Assembly (NCBI RefSeq): GCF_900094555.1
Contig: NZ_FMAC01000004.1
Location: 372,001 to 436,000 of the forward strand
Direction of reading: 5' to 3'
Length of the DNA stretch: 64,000 nucleotides
Origin: Martinezella hainanensis
Lineage (GTDB): Bacteria; Pseudomonadota; Alphaproteobacteria; Rhizobiales; Rhizobiaceae
Of the stretch, positions 17,822 to 25,963 are shown in pieces (the first letter of the stretch is position 1; every line of letters begins with the position of its first letter). Both the position numbers and the translations under genes were made by a program. The notes below the pieces were generated by a model that was not told where the DNA came from, did not search any database, and saw nothing but the letters and a program-made list of their open reading frames with translations.

Positions 17822-19194
17822 ACAATTCCACGCTTACCCGCAAGCTATTTCTCCGTATCGCGCCCGTCGTCGTGGTGACGATCGTCGTGATCGCCGCTTT
17901 CGCCTTCAACAGTGCGACGCGGGAGATCAACAATATCTACGATGCCCAGCTGATCGACGATGCCAACGTGATCTGGAGCCTGCTGCGCCGCCCGCTGGAG
18001 AAGAATCCGGACCACGCGGCCAAGCAGATCGATGATATCGACTTCAACATGGACAATCAGCTGGCCTTCAACGAAGACGCCGATGATTATGCCGATGCGC
18101 ATATGTTTCGCGCCTGGGTCGACGGCAATATCCGCTTCTACAGCAGCACGGCCTTTCTCTCCGACGTTCCGCAGCAGAAGGTGGGCTTTACCACGCTGAC
18201 CTATGGCGGCGACGAGTGGCGCGTCTATTCGCTGCCGATCCCGAACACGACCATCGTGATCGAGCTTGGCGAAAAGATCGCGCTTCGCGAAACGCTCGTT
18301 TCCAACATTCTGCTCAACCTGTTCTTTCCGCTGCTGATGCTGGTGCCGGTCATCGGCTTTCTCATCTGGCTCGGCATCAATAGCGGTCTGCGCACCATCC
18401 ACGGGCTGGTGCGGCAGATCCGGACAAGATCGCCTGAAGATCTCTCGGCTATCCCTGTCGAAGAGCTGCCGCGCGATCTGCTACCGCTTGGCCGGTCGAT
18501 CAACCAGCTGCTCGAAAAGCTCGGCCAGTCACTAACGCTAGAGCGGCGTTTTTCCGACCTTGCCGCGCATCAGCTGCGCACGCCGCAGGCGAGCGTGAAG
18601 CTGCTCCTGCGGATGCTCGAACACAGCGACAGCGATCACGAGCGGCAGGCGATCATTTCCGATCTCGTGGCCAGCAACAACCGCACCATCCATCTGATCG
18701 AGCAGCTGCTGCGTCTCGCCAGGGTCAGTCATCACCCCCTTAATCTGACATCGGTGCCTCTCTATCACTGGATGGCGTCGCTCATTGCCGAATTCGGCAA
18801 CATCATCACCAGCCGCGAACTCGACGTCGTGCTGGAGGGGGATGAGGTGATCCAGGTCAAGACCGACGAGTCGCTGCTGCGCATGCTGGTCACCAATCTG
18901 CTCGACAACGCCATCAAATACACGCCAGTCGGCGGGGAGATCAAAGTTTCGATCGCTTCGGAGGATGGTTTCGGCCGCATTTCGGTCAGCGACAGCGGCC
19001 CCGGCATCCCGCTACATGAGAGGGAAGCGGTATTCCAGCGCTTCTATCGTCTCAACACGCTTCACACGGAAGGGGCTGGCCTTGGTCTCGCTATCGTTGC
19101 GGATACGGCGGACCGTCTTTCGGCAACGGTCGACCTTTCTACTTCACGTTTGGGCAATGGTCTTCAGGTCGATCTAAGATTGCCGTTGAGTTAA
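17818..19194 (+). CDS. Sensor histidine kinase partner of the 17165 regulator
   Basis: A 458-residue inner-membrane kinase. TM1 about 11-30, periplasmic sensor about 31-160 rich in acidic residues (EDADDYADAH), TM2 about 164-187. Dimerisation helix has FSDLAAHQLRTPQAS: His251 is followed by Gln rather than the common Glu of HELRTP. ATPase domain: N box NLLDNAIKYTP, G1 DSGPGI, G2 GAGLGLAIV. The sensor size and HQLRTP resemble PmrB/QseC/TctE-type kinases. It may sense an envelope or cation cue; the signal is not readable. Confidence 0.88.
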   Translation: MNNSTLTRKLFLRIAPVVVVTIVVIAAFAFNSATREINNIYDAQLIDDANVIWSLLRRPLEKNPDHAAKQIDDIDFNMDNQLAFNEDADDYADAHMFRAWVDGNIRFYSSTAFLSDVPQQKVGFTTLTYGGDEWRVYSLPIPNTTIVIELGEKIALRETLVSNILLNLFFPLLMLVPVIGFLIWLGINSGLRTIHGLVRQIRTRSPEDLSAIPVEELPRDLLPLGRSINQLLEKLGQSLTLERRFSDLAAHQLRTPQASVKLLLRMLEHSDSDHERQAIISDLVASNNRTIHLIEQLLRLARVSHHPLNLTSVPLYHWMASLIAEFGNIITSRELDVVLEGDEVIQVKTDESLLRMLVTNLLDNAIKYTPVGGEIKVSIASEDGFGRISVSDSGPGIPLHEREAVFQRFYRLNTLHTEGAGLGLAIVADTADRLSATVDLSTSRLGNGLQVDLRLPLS

Positions 19195-19216
19195 AAATAC
19201 AACGTCTCGTCGGTTT

Positions 19217-19260
19217 TCATTTTCGCATCATTTTCCGCTCATACCCGGCTCATCTGAGGT
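19217..19260. promoter_or_regulatory. Four phased 11-bp direct repeats, probable response-regulator operator
   Basis: Seen: TCAT occurs at 19217, 19228, 19239 and 19250, exactly 11 bases apart. The units are TCATTTTCGCA, TCATTTTCCGC, TCATACCCGGC and TCATCTGAGGT. PhoB/OmpR-type dimers bind 11-bp direct repeats head to tail. The array lies in the 104-bp gap after the kinase and 39 bases before the HAD phosphatase start, with promoter-like DNA (TTAGAC...TAGGAT) following, so it probably drives the nine-gene operon. Confidence 0.65.
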
Positions 19261-19298
19261 TGTTAGACGCAACTTAGGATAAGGCGAAAGGGTATTTC

Positions 19299-19982
19299 AT
19301 GCAGGTGTTTTGCGATTTTGATGGAACCATATCCATCGAAGACGCGACGGATATGGTGCTAACCCGTTTCGCCGGTTCAGAGTGGGAAGATATTGAACAG
19401 CTGTGGAAGCAGGGGCTGATCGGCTCCGGCGAATGCATGCGCCGCCAGATCGCTCTCATCCAGGCAAATCGCGGCGAGCTCGATCTGTTTCTCGACACGC
19501 TGTCGATCGATCCGGGCTTCGAGAGTTTCCTGTCCTTTTGCCGCCGCGACGAATTGCCTGTCACAATCGTCAGCGATGGTGTGGACTATTTCATCCGCCG
19601 TATCCTGGCGCGCCATGGCATCGAGGGTCTGCCGATCGTCGCCAATGTGCTCACTTGCAGCGTTTCCCAGGGCCGTGAGTCTTATTCGCTGTTTCCGCCA
19701 TTCACGGCGATCGGCTGCGTATCCGGCGCCGGCGTCTGCAAATGCCGCGTCGTCGATAGCAATGATCTGCAGGTCTACATCGGCGACGGGCGAAGCGACT
19801 TCTGCGTTTCCGACAAGGTCGACCTCGTTTTCGCCAAGTCCAAGCTTGTCGACTACTGCGAGGAAAACGCCATTCCCTATGTCGGCTTCGAAGACTTTTC
19901 CGATCTGCTTCCAAAGATGGAAGCCGTTCTCCCGAGCGTCGAGCGACGCTCCCGTACGCTGCCGCATTTCAAGACGGCGTAA
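19299..19982 (+). CDS. HAD-IB (MtnX/phosphoserine phosphatase-like) phosphatase
   Basis: A 227-residue HAD phosphatase. Motif I FCDFDGTIS (nucleophile Asp6, acid Asp8), motif II-type VTIVSDGVDYF and motif IV YIGDGRSDFCVSDKVD are present; the four-helix C1 cap lies about residues 15-80. Members dephosphorylate small metabolites such as phosphoserine or methylthiopentenyl phosphates. A CKCR in the middle is unusual and could bind metal. First gene of the nine-gene operon; 20 bases separate it from the aminotransferase. The physiological substrate is unknown, but release of an alcohol intermediate in the pathway is likely. Confidence 0.85.
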   Translation: MQVFCDFDGTISIEDATDMVLTRFAGSEWEDIEQLWKQGLIGSGECMRRQIALIQANRGELDLFLDTLSIDPGFESFLSFCRRDELPVTIVSDGVDYFIRRILARHGIEGLPIVANVLTCSVSQGRESYSLFPPFTAIGCVSGAGVCKCRVVDSNDLQVYIGDGRSDFCVSDKVDLVFAKSKLVDYCEENAIPYVGFEDFSDLLPKMEAVLPSVERRSRTLPHFKTA

Positions 19983-20002
19983 ACCAGACCAAGAGGCATT
20001 GA

Positions 20003-21421
20003 ATGAAAACGAATGCAGCCCAGGCCTTCAGCGGCGAGACCGAGTCCGTCCGCTCCGAAGAAGAATTGCGCGCCCTCGAAGAGCTCTATTGCTCGCATGG
20101 CGACACGGTTCACTACACTGACAAGCCTAAATTCTTCGAGGAATGCGAAGGTTCCTTCGTCTACGATCGGACCGGAACGCCGTTCCTCGATCTGCAGATG
20201 TGGTACTCCGCCGTCAATTTCGGCTATCGCAATGAGCGCCTGAACGAAGCGGCTCATCGCCAGCTCGATCGCCTGCCGCAGGTCGCCTCGCAATATCTGC
20301 ACCGTGAGAAGGTGGAGCTTGCGGCGATGATTGCGCAGGATGCCGAGCGCAAGTTCGGTCACAAGGGCCGCGTCCACTTCAACGTCGGCGGCTCGCAGGC
20401 CGTCGAGGATTCGCTGAAGCTCGTGCGCAACTACACCGGCGGCAAGAGCCTGATGTTCGCCTTCGAAGGCGGCTATCACGGCCGCACGCTCGGTGCGTCG
20501 GCAATCACCTCGAGCTATCGCTATCGCCGTCGCTACGGCCATTTCGGCGATCGTGCCCAGTTCGTCGAATTCCCCTATTACTTCCGCGGCCCGAAGGGCA
20601 TGTCGAAGGAAGAATACGGACATTATTGCGTCCAGAAGTTCGCCCGCCTGTTCGAGAGCGAATATAACGGCGTCTGGGATCCGAAGGCCGGCAAGTCCGA
20701 ATATGCCGCCTTCTACATCGAGCCGATCCAGGGCACCGGCGGCTACGTCATCCCGCCGATGAACTTCTTCGTCGAACTGAAGAAGGTTCTCGACGACCAT
20801 GGCATCCTGCTCGTTGTCGATGAAATCCAGATGGGCGTCTACCGCACCGGCAAACTCTGGTCGATCGAGCATTTCGGCGTTTCGCCTGACATTCTCGTCT
20901 TCGGCAAGGCGATCACCAACGGCCTCAACCCGCTTTCGGGCGTCTGGGCCCGCGAAGAGATGATCAACCCGACCATCTTCCCGCCCGGCTCCACGCATTC
21001 GACCTTCGCCAGCAACCCGATGGGTACTGCCGTTGCGCTCGAAACCATGAAGATGCTGGAAGAGGAAGATTTCGGCGCCGCCATCATGGAGAAGGGTGCG
21101 CACTTCCTCGACGGGCTGAAGCAGCTGCAGAAGCGCCACGCCATTGTCGGCGAAGTCGATGGTCTCGGCCTCGCGCTGCGCATGGAAATCTGCCAGGACG
21201 ACAGCTACACGCCGAGCAAGGCGACGATGGACTGGATGTGCGACGAAGGCATGAAGGGCGACCTTCAGGTCGGCGGCAAGACCTATGGCCTCGTGCTCGA
21301 TGTCGGCGGCTACCACAAGAACGTCATCACGTTTGCTCCCAACCTGCTCATCAGCCGCGAAGAGATCGACCTGGCGCTTGCCCTGCTCGATCAGCTTCTG
21401 ACGCGCGCTGCCCGGAGATAA
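20003..21421 (+). CDS. Class III PLP-dependent aminotransferase
   Basis: A 472-residue fold-type I enzyme. Seen: HFNVGGSQAVEDSLKLVRNY, GGYHGRTLGASAITSSYRY, the PLP ring contact LLVVDEIQMGVYRTGK, the Schiff-base Lys in VFGKAITNGLNPLSG and HSTFASNPMGTAVALETM. Class III members transfer an amino group between a terminal amine such as ornithine, diaminobutyrate or a polyamine and a 2-oxoacid. It lies between a HAD phosphatase and an arginase-fold hydrolase, suggesting handling of a diamine or amidino-amine precursor (inference). Confidence 0.9.
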   Translation: MKTNAAQAFSGETESVRSEEELRALEELYCSHGDTVHYTDKPKFFEECEGSFVYDRTGTPFLDLQMWYSAVNFGYRNERLNEAAHRQLDRLPQVASQYLHREKVELAAMIAQDAERKFGHKGRVHFNVGGSQAVEDSLKLVRNYTGGKSLMFAFEGGYHGRTLGASAITSSYRYRRRYGHFGDRAQFVEFPYYFRGPKGMSKEEYGHYCVQKFARLFESEYNGVWDPKAGKSEYAAFYIEPIQGTGGYVIPPMNFFVELKKVLDDHGILLVVDEIQMGVYRTGKLWSIEHFGVSPDILVFGKAITNGLNPLSGVWAREEMINPTIFPPGSTHSTFASNPMGTAVALETMKMLEEEDFGAAIMEKGAHFLDGLKQLQKRHAIVGEVDGLGLALRMEICQDDSYTPSKATMDWMCDEGMKGDLQVGGKTYGLVLDVGGYHKNVITFAPNLLISREEIDLALALLDQLLTRAARR

Positions 21422-21425
21422 GGCC

Positions 21426-22379
21426 GTGCAACTGCTGCTTCTTCATCTCGATGATGCTTTGGAGTTGCAGCCTGATTTTGTGCGCGCCTGCAAATTTGCG
21501 GGCGCGCACCAGTTTTTCGGCAAGAATGCGGGGCAACAGGTTCGGCTGTGGAGCAAACAGAGTGCTCTTGATGATCTCAGTCGAGAGATCGTCAAGAACA
21601 GGCCGACGACCGGCAAGGACCCGCAATTGTGCTTCATGGGCTCCGGCGATTTCCACCATGTTACGGCTCTGCTGCTCGACGGCGCACTCGAACGACAATC
21701 CGGCGCGACCACGCTGATCCACTTCGACAATCATCCGGATTGGGTCAAATTCGACGGCGGCATGCATTGTGGCTCCTGGGTCAATCGCGCTCTTGCCAAC
21801 CCCAGTATCCAGAAGGTCGTCACGATTGGCGTCTGCAGCCATGATCTTCGCAGTCCGGAGCGCAAGGGCGCCAACCTGCACTGGCTCGGCGACGGCAAGC
21901 TGGAACTCTACCCTTACGAACATCCGCCGAGCCGCGTGGTGGCCGACTACGGCACCGGTGCCAGCTATCGGCAGGAAAGAGGTGCGCTGCACTGGAAATC
22001 GATCGTCGAAATCGGCGAGGACAATTTCATTGACCACATGCTCAGCCGCATTCGTACCGAGGCCGTCTACGTCACGATTGACAAGGATGTGCTGGCGGCC
22101 GACGATGCCGTTACCAATTGGGATCAGGGCCGCATGCGGCTGCCCTATCTCCTGGCTCTGATCAGCGAAATCGGCAGCCGCCACCGCATCATCGGCGCGG
22201 ATGTCATCGGGGATTATTCAACTCCGAGCTATGCTGGCAGCCTTCGAACACAGTTCATGAAGCGTGCGGAGATCTTCATCGATCAGCCGCGCATGCGGCA
22301 GGGTGCCGAAACAATGAGGAATATCAACAGCGCGGCCAATCACGCCCTGCTGGAGGTGCTGGCGGAGTATATGCAATGA
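21426..22379 (+). CDS. Arginase/ureohydrolase-fold protein
   Basis: A 317-residue protein whose order of metal motifs matches ureohydrolases: GSGDFHHVT (His77/78), HFDNHPDW (Asp101, His103, Asp105), MHCGSW (His114) and YVTIDKDVL (Asp219, Asp221). Surrounding residues differ from arginase, agmatinase and formiminoglutamase, so the substrate cannot be assigned; hydrolysis of a guanidino, amidino or amide bond is expected. The start follows the aminotransferase stop by 4 bases and the end overlaps the next gene by 4. Confidence 0.75.
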   Translation: MQLLLLHLDDALELQPDFVRACKFAGAHQFFGKNAGQQVRLWSKQSALDDLSREIVKNRPTTGKDPQLCFMGSGDFHHVTALLLDGALERQSGATTLIHFDNHPDWVKFDGGMHCGSWVNRALANPSIQKVVTIGVCSHDLRSPERKGANLHWLGDGKLELYPYEHPPSRVVADYGTGASYRQERGALHWKSIVEIGEDNFIDHMLSRIRTEAVYVTIDKDVLAADDAVTNWDQGRMRLPYLLALISEIGSRHRIIGADVIGDYSTPSYAGSLRTQFMKRAEIFIDQPRMRQGAETMRNINSAANHALLEVLAEYMQ

Positions 22380-22729
22380 CTGGCAGCCTGACACTTCCCA
22401 TGCTTGGGCTCATCTTGTTCTGCGTGGTCGCCGAGACCGCCCGCGAAGTCTGCTTCAAGCAATCGGCCAGCGAGAACGCCCCCCTTAAGGCGCTGGCAAA
22501 ACCGGTCACCTGGCTCGGCATTCTGCTCTGGGCCGTGGAGCTTTTCACCTGGACGGCCGTTCTGGAGCACGTACCACTGACCATCGCCTTCCCGCTGATG
22601 GCGATGAGCTATGTTGTCATCGTGCTCGCCGGTGCCGTCATCTTCAAGGAAAACATCAACCTGCGCCACGCGACGGGCGTTTTTCTCGTCACCGCCGGAG
22701 TGGTTTGCGTGGGAGTTACAGGACTATGA
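22376..22729 (+). CDS. Four-helix SMR/EamA-like membrane protein (first of two)
   Basis: A 117-residue protein with four hydrophobic helices (LTLPMLGLILFCVVAETARE, WLGILLWAVELFTWTAVL, MAMSYVVIVLAGAVIF, GVFLVTAGVVCVGV). Size and the conserved Glu in helix 1 fit the small multidrug-resistance fold; ArnE/ArnF, which flip aminoarabinose-undecaprenyl phosphate, are also paired four-helix proteins. A second such gene lies at 25532-25963 in the same operon, so a heterodimeric flippase is plausible. Confidence 0.75.
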   Translation: MTGSLTLPMLGLILFCVVAETAREVCFKQSASENAPLKALAKPVTWLGILLWAVELFTWTAVLEHVPLTIAFPLMAMSYVVIVLAGAVIFKENINLRHATGVFLVTAGVVCVGVTGL

Positions 22730-23598
22730 AAATCTTTGCGCACACTCGATGGGATCTGGCACCGGTTCTGGCTGCCGTCGCCCATCTCGCCTTCGACGTC
22801 TATCTGATCGTCGGCTTCGAAAGCCGGCCGCTTTGGCTCTCGGCCATTCTCGGCTGCCTCTATGCCGTTTCGATCTCCTGGAACATCAACAGCATATCGC
22901 ACAATTTCATCCACACGCCTTATTTCAAGCCGCGCTGGATGAACTACGGCTTCAGCCTGCTGGAATCGGTCGCGATCGGCTTTTCGCAGACCTATTATCA
23001 CTGGGTGCATATGCGCCATCATTCCGGCAACAGCGACCGTCCGAACGAAAAGGGCGAGACGATCGACATGTTGTCGATCTATCGCTATGGCCGCGACGGC
23101 CAACCGGAAAACGTCTGGTCCTATACGTTCCTGAGCTTTTTCCGTGACAGCCTCGGCGATATTCACAAGGCAATTGCCCGCAACCGCCCGTTCGATGCCG
23201 CCTGGGGGCGGTTCGAGCTCTATTTCTTCCTGGGGCTTGCCGCGATCGCGCTGATCTACGACTGGAAGGCGGTCCTCTTCTTCGTGCCGTTCTACTATAT
23301 CGGCAATTGCCTGTCGTCGTTGAACGGCTATTACGAGCACCTGAACGGTGATCCGGACGAGCCGATCGCCTGGGGCGTTTCGAGCCACCAGCCTTTCTAC
23401 AACTGGCTGTGGTTCGGCAACGGTTATCACGCCGAGCATCACTATCGTCCGCGCACCCACTGGACGAAGCTTCCGGCGCTGCACGACCAGATCAAGGAAG
23501 AGCAGGAAAAGAACGGTACGCATGTGATCAGCACCTGCCATGCGCTTGGCTTCATGGCCAAGGAAAACCGGCAGTCGGAGCTATCTCATGAAAGCTGA
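22726..23598 (+). CDS. Membrane fatty-acid desaturase/hydroxylase
   Basis: A 290-residue di-iron membrane enzyme. Three histidine boxes are visible: HNFIH (59-63), HMRHH (95-99) and HAEHH near residue 238, plus hydrophobic hairpins at about 12-50 and 165-200. Family role: desaturation or hydroxylation of acyl chains using O2. ATG 22726 overlaps the upstream SMR-like stop in ATGA form. Placement with a cyclopropane synthase-like gene suggests modification of the acyl part of the product. Confidence 0.88.
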   Translation: MKIFAHTRWDLAPVLAAVAHLAFDVYLIVGFESRPLWLSAILGCLYAVSISWNINSISHNFIHTPYFKPRWMNYGFSLLESVAIGFSQTYYHWVHMRHHSGNSDRPNEKGETIDMLSIYRYGRDGQPENVWSYTFLSFFRDSLGDIHKAIARNRPFDAAWGRFELYFFLGLAAIALIYDWKAVLFFVPFYYIGNCLSSLNGYYEHLNGDPDEPIAWGVSSHQPFYNWLWFGNGYHAEHHYRPRTHWTKLPALHDQIKEEQEKNGTHVISTCHALGFMAKENRQSELSHES

Positions 23599-24403
23599 TG
23601 AATTGAGCTTCTTCATGGAGGGCTCAAACGGCAAGGGCGTCCTTCTGGTCCACGGACTGACGGGGGCACCTGCCGAAATGAAGCTGGTGGCTCGGCATCT
23701 CAACCGCAAGGGCTATAGCGTCTATGCGCCGCTGCTGGCCGGCCACGGCGTCGATGCGAAGACCTTGCGCCAGACCCGTTGGGAAGACTGGCTCGCCTCG
23801 GTTGTCGAGGCATCGGAGCTGCTGGCATCCAGAACGCAGGAAGTTTTCGCCGCCGGTATCTGCGTCGGCGGCAAGCTCGCGATGCTGGCTGCCGAACAGC
23901 AGAAGAAGACCATCAGCGCCGTGGCGATCTATTCCCCCTGCTTCAGTTATGACGGCTGGGACGTTCCTTTCTACTATCCGCTGCTGGCCTCGCAGATCGG
24001 CTGGCTGTCGCGCGTTCCCTTTCTCGATCGGTTGAGTTTCAGCGAGACGACCTCGCTCGGGATCAAGGACGAGCGCATGCGCCGGCTGATCGAAGGCATG
24101 GCGAGCGAAGGGGTCCTGGAAAAGTTCCCCGGCAAGGGTTTGGTCGAGATGCATCGGCTGGGCAAGACGCTTCGCAGCATGCTGCCGCAGATGCAGACGC
24201 CGACGCTGATCCTGCATGCCGAGGACGACGATCTCGCCAGCCCGAAACATGCCCGCTATATTTCCGAGCATATCGGTGCTCCGCACGAGCTGAAATGGAT
24301 CACCGACAGCTATCACATGATCCATGTCGACCGGCAGCATCGGCAGGTGGCCGATTTCACGGCCGATTTCTTCGAGGCGCGCCATGTCGCAGCCGCTGCT
24401 TAA
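23588..24403 (+). CDS. Alpha/beta hydrolase with Cys in the nucleophile position
   Basis: A 271-residue protein like carboxylesterase Est30 or monoacylglycerol lipase: oxyanion-region VLLVHGLTGAP, nucleophile elbow FAAGICVGGKLAML, acid Asp in LHAEDDDLASP and base His243 in SYHMIHVD. The residue usually Ser is Cys92 (codon TGC), which may favour acyl transfer over hydrolysis, or reflect a specialised thioester chemistry. The gene overlaps the desaturase by 11 bases and the next gene by 20, so expression is translationally coupled. Confidence 0.8.
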   Translation: MKADELSFFMEGSNGKGVLLVHGLTGAPAEMKLVARHLNRKGYSVYAPLLAGHGVDAKTLRQTRWEDWLASVVEASELLASRTQEVFAAGICVGGKLAMLAAEQQKKTISAVAIYSPCFSYDGWDVPFYYPLLASQIGWLSRVPFLDRLSFSETTSLGIKDERMRRLIEGMASEGVLEKFPGKGLVEMHRLGKTLRSMLPQMQTPTLILHAEDDDLASPKHARYISEHIGAPHELKWITDSYHMIHVDRQHRQVADFTADFFEARHVAAAA

Positions 24404-25532
24404 AATCGTGCCGCAGTCGATCGGTAACCCGGTGGCCGAAGTTCATTTCAGTATTCGCGCCATCGGCCGCGATGCATGGAATGCGTGCTTTCCGAATGAT
24501 GTCGAGGACTATGATTGTCTGCTGGCGATCGAGGAGGCCGGCCTCGAAGGGTTCGAATGGCGCTATATTACCCTTACGGAAGGTGGACATGTGAGCGTCG
24601 CCATGCCGGCCTTTCTCTGCCTCTATGCTCTCGATACGACGCTGGATGAGGGGTTCCTGCGCCGGTCCGTGCGCAGCGTGCAACGGTATTTTCCAGGTTT
24701 TCTGAAGCTGCGTCTTGCATGTTTGGGATCGCCCTGCACCGAGACCGGTGCGATCGGCTTTCATCCTGACGTCCCGCAGGAGCGTCGTCGCATACTCCTG
24801 ACGGAGATGTTGTCCTTTTTCGAGCAGGTCGCCGCGACGGAGCGTTGTGCGCTGATCGGTCTGAAGGATATTCCGGAGCAGGCTTCGGCGGAGTTCGGCG
24901 ATCTATTTGCCGCGCGCGGCTATGCCTCGATCGGCGCTCTTCCGACGGCGTGGCTCGACATCGATTTCAAGACGATCGATGAATATCTCGCCAGGCTTTC
25001 GTCCGGCACCCGCAAGGACATGCGCCGCAAGATGAAATCCTTCGACCAGGTCAGGGTCGAGATGCGGACGGATTTCGGCGAATTCCTGCCCCAGGTGATG
25101 GCGCTCTATCACGACACGCGCAACCGCAGCGAATGGCAGTTCGAGGAGCTGACACCAGCCTATTTCCAGGGCATTCTCGCCTACATGCCCGGCCGCTCCT
25201 TCTGCGCCTTCTATTTCGTCGGGGACAAGCTGCTCGCCGCCAACCTGATCGTGCATGACGGGCGCATGGCCATCGACAAGTTCTTCTGCATGGATGGGGA
25301 AAAGGGGCGACCCTACAATCTCTATTTCATCAGCTGGTTTACCAATCTGCGTTACTGCCTGGAGAACGGCCTGAGCCGTTATCAGAGCGGCCAGGCCCAT
25401 TATGAAAACAAGCTGCGCCTCGGCAGCAAGCTGACCGCCAATGCGATGTATTTCCACCATCGCAACCCATTGCTTCAGAGTGTGCTGCGGCTGGTATCGC
25501 CGCTGTTCTCGACAGACGAGGCGGATGCGTAA
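24384..25532 (+). CDS. FemAB/GNAT-like (BioF2 type) aminoacyl or acyl transferase
   Basis: A 382-residue protein with a C-terminal GNAT/FemAB-like half: TRKDMRRKMKSFDQVRVEMR, FRNR-like TRNRSEW, AFYFVGDKLLAANLIVHDG and LYFISWFTNLRYCLENGLSR. Such proteins move aminoacyl, acetyl or acyl groups to an amine. No membrane segment is visible. It may attach the amine-bearing unit to a lipid or peptide precursor in this operon (inference). The start ATG 24384 lies within the upstream hydrolase frame. Confidence 0.7.
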   Translation: MSQPLLKIVPQSIGNPVAEVHFSIRAIGRDAWNACFPNDVEDYDCLLAIEEAGLEGFEWRYITLTEGGHVSVAMPAFLCLYALDTTLDEGFLRRSVRSVQRYFPGFLKLRLACLGSPCTETGAIGFHPDVPQERRRILLTEMLSFFEQVAATERCALIGLKDIPEQASAEFGDLFAARGYASIGALPTAWLDIDFKTIDEYLARLSSGTRKDMRRKMKSFDQVRVEMRTDFGEFLPQVMALYHDTRNRSEWQFEELTPAYFQGILAYMPGRSFCAFYFVGDKLLAANLIVHDGRMAIDKFFCMDGEKGRPYNLYFISWFTNLRYCLENGLSRYQSGQAHYENKLRLGSKLTANAMYFHHRNPLLQSVLRLVSPLFSTDEADA

Positions 25533-25963
25533 TGCCTAGTATACGTTTTTTCTGGCTTGCCGTGCCGGTGCTGAGCACGCTGTACCAAGTTCTCATCAAG
25601 CTTGGCGCCGGGCATTTGCACGATGAAGGTATGCAGGCATGGCTGTGGCAAGCCCTTTCCTCTCCATGGATATTGCTGGCCATAGCCATCGAGATCGTCG
25701 GTTTCTTCATCTGGATGAATGTGTTGGCCGAGCTCGATCTCAGCCGCGCCTTTCCGCTTACGGGCATCAGCTACGTGCTGATCGTCGCGACCGGCTGGTT
25801 CGTCTTTGGCGAGCGGGTCGTCGCCTTGCAGATGGTCGGTAGCGGCTTGATCCTGACGGGGGTCTGGCTGATTGCAGGCGCCGGTGTCGAGACGAAAGAG
25901 CATCAAGAGGAATTGGAGCCGAAGCAGGAGGAACTGCGTACGGGGACGGGCAAGGATAGGTGA
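25532..25963 (+). CDS. Four-helix SMR/ArnE-like membrane protein (second of two)
   Basis: A 143-residue protein with four hydrophobic helices (VPVLSTLYQVLIKLGAG, ILLAIAIEIVGFFIWMNVL, GISYVLIVATGWFVFG, VGSGLILTGVWLIAGAG) and a charged C-terminal tail rich in Glu, Gln and Lys. The fold resembles EmrE and ArnE/F. The start codon shares a base with the previous stop (TAATG). With the 22376 gene it could form a two-subunit flippase. Confidence 0.75.
   Translation: MPSIRFFWLAVPVLSTLYQVLIKLGAGHLHDEGMQAWLWQALSSPWILLAIAIEIVGFFIWMNVLAELDLSRAFPLTGISYVLIVATGWFVFGERVVALQMVGSGLILTGVWLIAGAGVETKEHQEELEPKQEELRTGTGKDR

Noticed and set aside
19877-21316. 479-codon minus-strand frame opposite the aminotransferase
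   Set aside because: Antisense shadow of a conserved aminotransferase; no RBS and no domain.
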